Shown here piece by piece: positions 32,448-41,789 of a stretch of DNA of 64,000 bases. Origin of the DNA: Mayamaea pseudoterrestris (lineage: Eukaryota > Bacillariophyta > Bacillariophyceae > Sellaphorales > Sellaphoraceae); contig BROI01000016.1 of assembly GCA_027923505.1 (NCBI GenBank), positions 496,001-560,000 of the forward strand, written 5' to 3'. Under the pieces are notes generated by a model. It did not search any database, had not been told where the DNA came from, and saw only the letters and a program-made list of their open reading frames with translations. How positions within the stretch are numbered: the first letter of the stretch is position 1; every line of letters begins with the position of its first letter. The translations under genes were made by a program, and so were the position numbers.

Positions 32448-35400
32448 TTACAAATCTACAATGCGTCTTCTCCGCCTCCTTCGCCTTGTACGCATGACGC
32501 AAACGTTTCTCCTGCAAGTGTATCCCTGTAAGCACTGCGTCTTGCGCACGCAGCGCCCGCCGGGAGAAACAGCCTTGACGCAAACTTTGTTCGTATCCGT
32601 CGTTCCGTCGCAATTGGTGTTCGAGCCACAGCATTGTTTTATTCTCATGCACGCCGCACCAAGTGGCTTACATGAGGGAGTGCTGATTCGCGAGCACACG
32701 AGACTCAGATTTGTAAAACTTGCGTAAGTATGGATCGAAACAAAAACAGACGAGTCGGATACAAGCGCTTCCGTCGTACATGCTTCCGTAGACGACGGGC
32801 CTCCAGATACGCACGAGTATTTGTCTGCGAGTGGATGCGGAGTCGATCCAATTTGAACATACAGATCAGCATCACCATCAGCACCGCCACTAATTGAACA
32901 CGCGACTTTCTCTCCTGTGATGACCCCATCCAATCGGAATACTTGAAGGGCGGTGTCACCGCCAGCAATGCCAGAAATTCCTGTTTGGATGATTTTGTTT
33001 GTAATGGCAATAGGAGTTGGCTCTTGGCCGCAGATAATGTCCGTGCTGATGGCAGTGGACAGAGTCGAAAAAGGTTGTGTCGTCACTTGCGCGTACACTC
33101 CTGCCGATCCATCGGCCAATGAAGAAGTACACTCCTTGACTCCAGTACAGGCGAGTTCAGGCGCCATTCCCGCGTTCGGTACACTTCCGTAGTATACCTG
33201 GAGCTCGGCAACAATATTTTCGCTGGCTTTCATGACACATGTCGCTTGTTTGCCTTGGTCAATAACTGTATCTAAGCTGTACAAATTAATGCGGTCATTT
33301 TTTCCGACTGTATCCACCTGGAAAGCAGTGTCGGTGTAATACACCCAGTTGGAAAGTGGATTTACTTTGATTGGCTGCAACGAACATGTCAAACTCAAGC
33401 CACTAAATGCCTGACCGACAGCGTACACTCCGAAATACAAGTTTGTCGTCGCTTTCTGCGGAGAATTGAAGATGCACAGCGCAGAACCACGAACAAACTC
33501 GCTCCCTGCAACAGAGCACGGATCATACTCGTTGATGTCGCCGTCGTCTGTCATCAACGAACCATATAGAGTTGGTACACCGGTCTGGGTAGTGACTTTG
33601 CAGCTCACTGCGGTGAGCGGAGGAATACTGGGTAGAATGAACAAATTCGCATAGCCAGGGCTCGCCGCCAGCCCAGTCTGCGCCACACCATTCGCCAGTG
33701 GCGTCCAAGTCGACGTTTTCGTACAAGTCAACGACAGATTGGTAAAGGCGGTATACGCGTAAACAGTGATCCAAACCTTGGTCACATCGCCTTGAAAGGA
33801 ACCAACCGTGCACGCTTCGGTAGAGTATTGTCCAAGTGACGAGCAGCTGGCGCTGCGATCGTAGTTTCTAATGCTCTGCATGGTCAAATACAAATCAGCA
33901 TCTCCATTGTCACCGTTAAGGCTGCACGAGACTGTCGTTCCGTATGGAACGCCGGCAATTCCATACTGGAGCAGCTGTCCCTTGACGGCATTAATGCCGG
34001 TGATGGGTGTGTTGGTATACAAGGTCACCAAGCCAACGGCTTGCCAGGCCGCCTCAACGGACTTTACATGATTTCCAGCATGAAGCATGGTGCACTCCCG
34101 AATTTCATAAAACCCAGACAGCGGCGTCAAACAAGCAGTGTTGGCCATGTAAAAGATTTTAGCCGCTATTATCAAGGACGTGTCAAAGTCTTGATCAATG
34201 GGAGGGACCACCACATTCGACTTGCCGCGCGGATGCTTGCCGCCTTGCACCATGAGCGTAAAGGCAAGGTTCATGATACCCGAGTTCCAATGAACACCAC
34301 CGGCATCACTTGTACCCTGGTACCTGTCTGGGTACCAGTCAACGCCGGAATCCCCTTGCGTTGGGTTTGTCATGTAGCGAAAGGCATCTCCTGGAACGCT
34401 TGGCGTATATACTTTCTCGCCAATCATCCAAGTGTTGGCAATGTTTGCACCATTCTCGCGGTCCACGCAGGCACCCATAATGTCCGAAAAGGCTTCATTC
34501 AATGCGCCCGATTCTGCTTGATACACCAAGCCACTTGTCCACTGCGTGACACCATGACTTTGTTGATGATAGATGATAGTGTGAGCGAGAAAGTATCTCC
34601 ATGTGCACGTCGTGCGTATCAAAAGACCCCCGCAAGACTCACCTCAACTCGTGGCCCACAACGTCAATGCCCCGACTCAGTGGCCCCAAAACGTTGCCGT
34701 CGCCATCACCATAGGTCATACTCGTCGTATCCCAAAACGCATTATTGTAATTTGTAGAGTAGTGCACATGCGAAATCAACGTCATGCCATTGTCATCAAT
34801 CGAGTCGCGACCAAAGTGTTTCTTGTAAAACTCCCACGTGCTAATCGCAAAGTTGTGCGCGTCATTCACCACAGGGTCACTGGTGGCAAGTCTCCTGCTG
34901 CTGGTGCTCACGACGCGGCAATTGTCGGTGCGGTCCGCGTTGAGGCAATTCTCCGTCCGCAGGCTCAGCGCGCCGTGCACCTGCGGACGTACGGCGACAA
35001 TATCTCCCGTCACCACGGAGGCATACAGAAACGTCTTTTGATAGGGACCTTCAATCGGCATGTAACCAATCATGCGCTGCCATGCTTTATGGGCATCGCC
35101 GTACTGATCAAACACAATCTTGACGTCACACTCCGTCAACCAAACGGCGTCGCTGCCGTAGTTTGGATCCGTCAGCGTGTCGGCAAACGCATCCTCGCAA
35201 CTCACTCGCACCTTGGTATCCACGGATCCTTCCATGACAAACTCGCCGTTGACCGCATACACCTTTCCCCGCTTATCCAAATGCATCACCATGGCAGCAT
35301 CCACCACGGAAACGTTTTGATACGTTTGCTGAAACCGCACATGCTGGTGTCCCTTGACATCCTTGACGAGCTTGTTTTTGCGTTTCGAAACACGAAAATC

Positions 35401-35598
35401 TTCCCGGCCCGTGGCGCCGAGGCTGGTGCGCAGAATGCTGGCCAAGGTGGAAGTTGCCGCCGGAAGGGCGCCGTTGGCTGCAACGTTCGTGTCGGACACT
35501 TGTCCCAGCGAACCTCGCGTAAAGGTGAAGCCTCCCGTCTTGTCGGATGCGACAATGGTTGCCAACAGTAGAATGATGCAAGGAATACGCATCGTCAT
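32448..35598 (-). CDS. Secreted M4 metallopeptidase B, copy 2, native upstream region
   Basis: Same 1021-residue product as the gene at 23084-26234, from exons 34643-35598 and 32448-34557 with the 85-nt intron splitting HELSH. All zinc and catalytic residues are kept. Unlike copy 1, this copy retains what should be the ancestral promoter: 569 bp separate it from the divergent lipase start at 36168. If only one B gene is normally expressed, this is the better candidate. Confidence 0.9.
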
Positions 35599-35729
35599 GA
35601 TTGTCTTTAGTTACTCTGTTTTGTTCAACTTTAGTAGCTCGAGGCTCGTGACCGAGTCGCAATATGTGAGCTATCGGATGGCAATAGAGATGCAGCAATG
35701 TGCCAATCGAATGTCGAGAACCTGGTGCG

Positions 35730-35951
35730 ATGCAAGCAAAAGCGTTCCAAGCTGTCAAGCAAATCTTGCTGTCAAATATGGAGTCAATCGTTGAAAAGTC
35801 GAAACGTTCCAACGTGCTACCGTCCAAGAATCGGACTGCCAGAAGTGATTTTTCGAAACCATCCAACGCCATACGCCAAGGGCGCTCTGCCAATTCCGTT
35901 CGGTTCAACGACTCGTGTCAAAACTGTGAAGGTCATGTAAGAGGTCATTAA
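35730..35951 (+). CDS. Small unrecognised protein starting at the duplication boundary
   Basis: 73-codon frame with coding-like composition: an amphipathic N-terminal helix (FQAVKQILLSNME), a basic disordered middle, and a SVRFND element followed by a C-x-x-C. The duplicated unit ends exactly at the G of its ATG, so the unit-1 copy has only the start codon and then different sequence. A good donor (CAT|GTAAGA) near 35937 suggests that the gene could continue in another exon towards the lipase. Function unknown. It would share the spacer with divergent peptidase B copy 2. Confidence 0.3.
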   Translation: MQAKAFQAVKQILLSNMESIVEKSKRSNVLPSKNRTARSDFSKPSNAIRQGRSANSVRFNDSCQNCEGHVRGH

Positions 35952-36167
35952 TGACTCTGCTTAATTTTTCAGAGTCATTTGATGTACTGTTTGACATATA
36001 CCTGACGAAGGCAATGTTCCATGGAATATCAATGTTCCGGACGCCGAACGACTGTTCTTCGATGTTCGAATCGTTGGCGAGTGAGCACATGCAGTTCTCA
36101 AAACAATGATGATCACCTTGGCGCCACTGCTAGCAAAGCCTTGCATGGCTGGACATGAATCTGAACA

Positions 36168-38054
36168 ATGCGCATCTGTACTCATCTCTTACTGGCATTG
36201 TTAGTTGTTTCAAGCCAATTTTGTGAAACTTGCGATGCATTCAGTGTCAGCGCCTTTGGGCGTGCACATGGTAATCGCAACGTTTTGGACTTATTCGACA
36301 AGCATTACCATCGGAAGAGTAGATTTAAACATGGGCGCTTGCGTCGTTGTTTAAGTCTCGCATGTGGCAACAATAATGATGATGATTATGATGGTGGCGA
36401 AGACGAATCGATGCGGACCAATGCGAACGCTTCTACCTCGACGCAACATGACAACCACGATGGATTGCTTAGCGCTATCAAACACAGAGTATCGTCTTTG
36501 CTCGACTCGAAGAAGCATATGCGACATTCGCGGCAGCATTCAGACGACGATGGTGCGCAGACTGGCCTTGACAAGCTCGGACGAGCTTTACAAAACATTC
36601 TGCACAATGGCCGAGACGAGGAGAGCGAGTATAGCCACTCCGCAGTTACTTCGCCACTGGATGACGGCATGGAAAGCATTGTCGCGACCTTTCGGGAAAG
36701 TACGGAGCAAGGTCAGCTGGAAGACACGGCGACGTTTGCTGAAATTTTCGCCATTTTCGACGAGTACGGAGAGCTACTCCAGTCAACATGGGCCCGCTTT
36801 GTGGGTAGCATTGGGCATGACACGAAGGTATCACCGGCTGCGCTATGGTACTATTTGGAACACGAGGATGAGCGCAAAAACCCAAGCTGGAAGCGCCGCG
36901 TTCATCGCTACCAACCAACGGTGATTGGTGAAAACTTGAGCGAGCTCAACGAAATACTTGGCTTGGCCCAGTTGACGTATTTGGATACTGCCGATGAAGT
37001 CCAACAAGGTTTACAAAAGGCTGGTTATGACCTCGTCTACATCGATCTCGTTAGTGAACCAGGGCGACCAGCTCACTTTATTGGTGTCCAAACCAGTTTG
37101 TCAGAATCTTCCAGGATCAACGACGATGAACTTGCCGTTTTGATGGGCATTCGAGGAACAAAGACTGTTGCCGACACAGTCACGGATCTTCTATGCGAGG
37201 CCACCGACTACAAAGGAGGCAAAGCGCATGGCTATTTGTTGAATAGTGCCAAGTACTTGGTTGACAAGCATCTCCCGCTAATGACGGATCTGATGCAGCA
37301 AGCTGGAAAGTCGCGAATCGTCCTCATTTTGACGGGACACTCACTCGGAGCCGGCATTGCTGCGATTGCCAGCATTGAATTCAACAACCACAAGGATGTT
37401 TATGCGTACGCATACGGCTTTGGGACACCGCCGACACTGACACTCGACCTTGCACAGGAGGCAAAGGCTTTCATCACGACTGTCATTAGTGACGCAGACA
37501 TTATCCCTCGGCTGAGCACAAGTTCAATGGCCAATCTGATTTTGAGTGTCAGCAGATTCAACTGGAAGGAATATGCCGCCCGGGACATCAATCATGCACT
37601 GGGAGTTCTACATCTGCGACATCCGTTGCTTTTCAACGATCAGGTCGTCGTTGCTATTTCAACGGCAGCCCAAAAGCTACTCAGGATTGGCGCCATTACA
37701 AATCAGACAGAGACTGAGGATTCGCAGCTGTTGGAAATTGAACTCTACCCGCCTGGACGATGCGTCCATTTCTATCGCGACGGCAAAGGACTTTCGTCCT
37801 CGGTTGTCCCGAACGAGTTCTTCAGCGAGATTGACGTGAGTCGAAGCATGATCACAGGTGCGTTTAAGCTCTGCAGCTTTGAACTGCAAGCTTGCCGCAA
37901 TCTTGCTGTCTAACATTTAATTTATCTACTACCCCGCTGCATGCATACAGACCATTTATTTGACACTGGCTATCAATGGTGCATGCTCGAGCTGGTTCGT
38001 GAGCGACTCGGCGATCGCCATTTTAGATTCGAAAAGGGTGACTACGTCGAGTAG
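36168..38054 (+). CDS. Class 3 lipase, probably plastid-targeted
   Basis: Alpha/beta-hydrolase of the fungal lipase class 3 (acyl ester hydrolysis of glycerolipids). 597 residues from exons 36168-37857 and 37951-38054, with a 93-nt intron (GTGCGT to ATACAG). Residues 1-24 are a signal peptide whose predicted cleavage CDA|FSVSAF places Phe at +1, the ASAF-type signal for import into complex plastids. Catalytic Ser392 lies in TGHSLGAG, the acid in SDADIIPR (about 442-444), and the His is most likely His565 in DHLFDTGY, which is encoded only by the short second exon; an unspliced model would lose it. The middle (about 60-180) is disordered. It is convergent with the DHAR-like gene: the stops are 49 bp apart. 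Confidence 0.88.
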
Positions 38055-38103
38055 GCATTGGAAACGACAAACAGGTTTACGATTGCTATTTCTCGTGTAA
38101 TTA

Positions 38104-39057
38104 CTATTGCCGAGCGTTCGTCCATCCCCAAACAACAGTCTCTGGCGAGTAAACAGTCGTTTGGAACGATTCACGAGCAAACAACAAATCCATGTATGCC
38201 TGCAGGCGAGGGTATTGCTTCGGAATATCAACGCTTGTTGAACCAGACTTGAACGCATCTAATCCAACCGTCATGTGGTAAAGCTTTGGCGCCAAGTTCA
38301 AATCCACAACCGTGACTTGGTCGCCCACCAAGTATGGGTTGTGTTCCGTCAAATGATCCTCCAGCTTTGTCAGTTGCTCCACAAGAATTGTTTCAAGTTC
38401 CTTGTCGGCAGTGTCGCCATCGGGTGTATGCTTGAAATACTTCGCCAGCGCCGGGAAGAAGCCTTCCACAACTGCTTCAGCTTGTTCCTGCAAGGCCGTT
38501 TGCGACGACTTTAGTGGCGGCTCTGGAAAAAAGAAGTCGACATAGTCGCACATGACTGCCGACTCCACGTAGGCATCCTTGCGATGCCGCAGTGCCGGCA
38601 GCTTGCCCGAATAATGATCCACGAGCCACTGCGGTTTGGATTCAGCTGTCGCTGGCTGCACTTGGTAGTCGAGCTTTTTTTCCTCCAACACTAGTCGGAC
38701 GGAATGTGCAAATGGGCAGTCGCCAATGCTGGAGGGACCGTCGGGACCGGCTTTGACGTATAAAATCATTCCTCCTTCTGTAAATGTTGTGAAAATGTGT
38801 GAGTACGTGATTGGGCATGTCAATGAACATGAAAAGGGGACCAGTTACGACATACCTAGTGGAGTAGCACTCTCAGATCTAGTTTCTAGTCCTCTGTTTC
38901 TTCCCATCATGAGAGCAGTCGATTGATTGGATATATGTCGCAGTGATGTTTGCCTTGCTTGCAAATCGTTTGTTCTGTGGTGGATTGGAGATTGAAAAGC
39001 TAGCGAACTGAATGATAATATGAGTAGCAATATGAAGCTAATCCAATAGGATGCCAT
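38104..39057 (-). CDS. Dehydroascorbate reductase / GST-like protein, plastid-targeted
   Basis: Glutathione-dependent thiol-transferase fold, likely reducing dehydroascorbate in the chloroplast antioxidant cycle. 291 residues from exons 38856-39057 and 38104-38777, with a 78-nt intron (GTATGT to TTACAG). The first exon encodes a signal peptide cut at SSLA|FQSP (Phe21), followed by a Ser/Arg/Thr-rich transit region, a typical bipartite plastid presequence. The mature part starts near 70 with a thioredoxin-like domain and the active-site motif GDCPFAHSVRL (Cys88), then the GST C-terminal helical domain with LEDHL and VTVVDLNLAPKLYH. The single Cys in CPFA is what DHAR and Cys-GSTs use. Assignment as DHAR rather than another Cys-type GST is probable, not certain. 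Confidence 0.85.
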
Positions 39058-39348
39058 GTCAATTGTCGGTGTAGAAGATCGCAGCGGAATAGATAGGATT
39101 GCTCTTCAAATGCGAGCGTCGGCTTTACTTCTGCGAAAGAAAAATCTCATGGTCGTCGTGATGGCTCGACAAGTTTCGCTGCGACATCAAGCAGTCACTA
39201 TGCGACGCATGCTAATTTATGTTCACATTGCATCATTACCTTGGGGATCGAACGATACATCGCCCTTTATTGTATATGTTGTTGAGCACGACAACAGAAT
39301 ATATAAAACAAGTCTGATTTATGTATGTTACACTTAACGCATCTGCTT
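39058..39348. promoter_or_regulatory. Upstream region of the DHAR-like gene
   Basis: 291 bp between the minus-strand DHAR start and the stop of the BspA-like gene further upstream on the same strand. AT-rich; TATAAAA at about 39299-39305 is on the plus strand. No specific element identified. Confidence 0.3.
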
Positions 39349-40390
39349 TTAACTGCAATTCTTGGCCCAAAGGGAGTCAACTTCTGCGGCATATGCATTT
39401 TTATCACCACTCGTCTTTAGAAACTTCTTTTTGCAGGCCCCCGTCATGAGTTTCTTGACACATTTTGCCTGTTCACCGCAGCTGCAGCGAAACTTTTTGA
39501 ATCGCCTGTCCAAACAACCTTGCACGTCATATTTTGGCTGGCAAAAGCCGCCAACCTTGCTTGGATCGCCGGCCAATGGACAGCTCGTTCCTTCCAACAT
39601 GGCAATCGTCGTTGGTGTTCTACCTTCGCAGTTTTTGGCTTGCAACTGTTGGTCCAGAAAATTCAGATTCTGTTTGTACGATACTGCGTCCATGAACATG
39701 AAATCGATCTGACAGACATTCGAAAAGTCCCAACTCGACAAGTCACCGTTGAAGCTTGCCGCTGCATTAAAGGTTCCGGAGAAGCTTTTCGCGCTAGACG
39801 TGTTCCACTTGGAAAGGCTTTGCGCAAAAGCTGTGGCGCCAATGAACATGGTATCAAAGTTTTGGACTTGGCTCGTATCCCAGTCACCGATGGACGGCTG
39901 ATTGAAGCTTGCAGCGTGTCCAAACATTGCGTTGAATGATTGAGCTTTTGAAGTATCCCAAAGGAGCGGTTCATTAAAAGTCTGTGCGTCGATTGAAAGA
40001 ATGAATGGAGGATGAGCATAATGCAAACTTTTAACAAGGCAAAAAACGACGACCCTCCAAAACCGACGACCGACGACGTACCTCCAATCCGTAAAAGGTT
40101 GCATAAAAGTCAGTCACTTCTCCAGTGCACCAGGTTGAAATGCTGCTTCCATAGTACTTTTTCACTTGCTTGTAGCCTCGCGCCGCCTTTGGGAGGCTGC
40201 GACTGCTGCAAAACGTCGGGTCTTGCGAAACGTAGCAACGCACGGCCGCGTAAAGTTCACCTTCGTAGCCCTGCGGCAAACCATGCGTGTTGAAGACTGC
40301 CTGATCGACGCCACACTCTGCATTCGCCGTCGCTAACAACGACGCGACAATAAAGGTTGCGGCAAGCGAGCGATGAAGGAGACTCGGCAT
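39349..40390 (-). CDS. Secreted BspA-like (DUF285) repeat protein
   Basis: Extracellular or wall protein of 313 residues from exons 40082-40390 and 39349-39981, with a 100-nt intron (GAG|GTACGT to GCACAG). The signal peptide covers residues 1-24 (LAATFIVASLLATANA). The first exon encodes a Cys-containing head. The second has tandem BspA/DUF285 leucine-rich-like repeats of about 27 residues with the motifs DWDTSQVQNFDTMF, KWNTSSAKSFSGTF and SWDFSNV. The Cys-rich, Lys-rich C-terminus (about 240-313) has eight Cys. Such proteins are expanded in diatoms and some protists; adhesion is assumed, no enzyme motif is present. The start at 40390 was chosen because it opens directly onto the signal peptide. 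Confidence 0.82.
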
Positions 40391-41789
40391 GATTTGAATT
40401 TTGTGTGCGAGACAAAACGGTGCAAAAGTTGGCAAAGGTTTGGAACTTGACAGTTCTCTTTCGTGCTCATACGGGTCATGGGCTGTTGCTAGACGGGCCA
40501 AACACGCCGAGTTGGGTCATATTCAAACTTCAGGCAATAATAAATATGTCGAGATATCATCTCAAATGACCCATACTGATACGGCCTCTTTCACTGGACT
40601 GGCATAATGTCTGTCGACACTATAGCCTATGCAGGATCGACACATGGTGAATCGTGACTGACGCGACAAGAAAAAATTGAGCTCGCCTTTTGCTCGTATT
40701 ATACAACTCCGGCTACCTCTTCAACTACTGTTCAATTTGGAGCGCATGATGCGGCCTCGTCGCATGCCTCATCATGCAGCAAGAATATAAATGGGCCAAA
40801 TTAATCTTCTCCATGGCTCAGCGTGTACCTGAAAAGAAGCCATGGACAATTAAACCACCACCATTGGAATGGATGGACCTATACTGATGTGGTGCTTTGC
40901 TTGGAGTCAGTCTTGGACATAACTACCGGTACATATTATAGTCAAGTTCGATGACTGTCGCGACAAGTGACAGTGAGTGTAGCTGACCAAACGTTTCCTT
41001 TGGCACTCTGCTTGGCATTTCACTGGGCGTGACACACAAAAAGCAAACGCACTCTGACACGCGTGTGTCACCATGGTCGCTGACGTCGTTGGTTGTGATG
41101 TCACGTTGCGATTTTTCGACCACCGACCAAGCTGCTTCAACGTTTTTCTCTCCCTCTGGAAGAATGCGATTTTGATGGCAACATTCAAGTCGTACTACTC
41201 GATACTCTACTTGTTAAGCAGTTGTAAACATACATAGACAATCAGACTATAATCGGGGAGCTATAGCTGCACGACAAGGTGACAACAATACACGAGGCGA
41301 GCGACGACGACGAAAACCTACACGTGTTGCCTCCTTCCAATCTTCTCCACGAATAAAAAAAGTGACGGAGTCGAAGACGTACCAGCAGGTCGAGACTATA
41401 AATCATTTAAAAAGCTAAAAAGAGTCGCATTCACCTGCTTCCTTGCTGCCTTCGTTAAAAAGTCACACCTTTTCGCTTGGTGGGAAGAGTCTTTGTCGGC
41501 AGCAGGATCAAGGACGAACAATCTACTGCCGCGCATTGATACATAGCCAAATATAGGGTACAGCCTCTTGCGAGCGACTATATCGTCCGGCGTACTTGAG
41601 TCGTCTGGGAGCAATTTGCAGCGATCCATCTGCTCGATTTTGATTTGCGCGAGACGAAAGGCATTTTTAGCTATACTCTGCTCTGCTGCTAGCTGCCATA
41701 CACTTGCATATTATTTCCTAGGCTACATACACTTGACAGACTCATATCAATCAGCAATCATCTACTAAAATTCAAACAATAATATCAAC
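40391..41789. other. Long intergenic region with one possible micro-ORF (40774-40887)
   Basis: 1.4 kb between divergent genes. A 37-residue frame on the plus strand at 40774-40887 (MQQEYKWAKL, then KKPW, KPPP and EWMDLY) has a Trp/Lys/Pro composition that looks coded rather than random, but there is no family match I can name and no proven exon partner. A 77-codon minus-strand frame at 41396-41629 has no motif. The remainder shows nothing recognisable. Confidence 0.35.

Larger units (their letters stand above)
26369..35732. repeat. Tandem duplication unit 2 (9,364 bp)
   Basis: Second copy of 17005-26368. It holds A copy 2 (truncated), SEC63 copy 2, peptidase B copy 2 and B's 134-bp proximal upstream. 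Differences seen from unit 1 are at 29063, 29079 and 29096. The unit ends exactly after the ATG at 35730-35732 that opens a small reading frame in the unique flank. Confidence 0.97.

Noticed and set aside
17005-35732. Transposon or integrative element as the cause of the 9.36-kb repeat
   Set aside because: No terminal inverted repeats, target-site duplication, transposase or integrase at the ends; the breakpoints are blunt and fall inside ordinary genes, so a simple tandem duplication explains it.
41396-41629. 77-codon minus-strand frame in the 40.4-41.8 kb spacer
   Set aside because: No recognisable motif, no conserved partner, no clear promoter or splice context.
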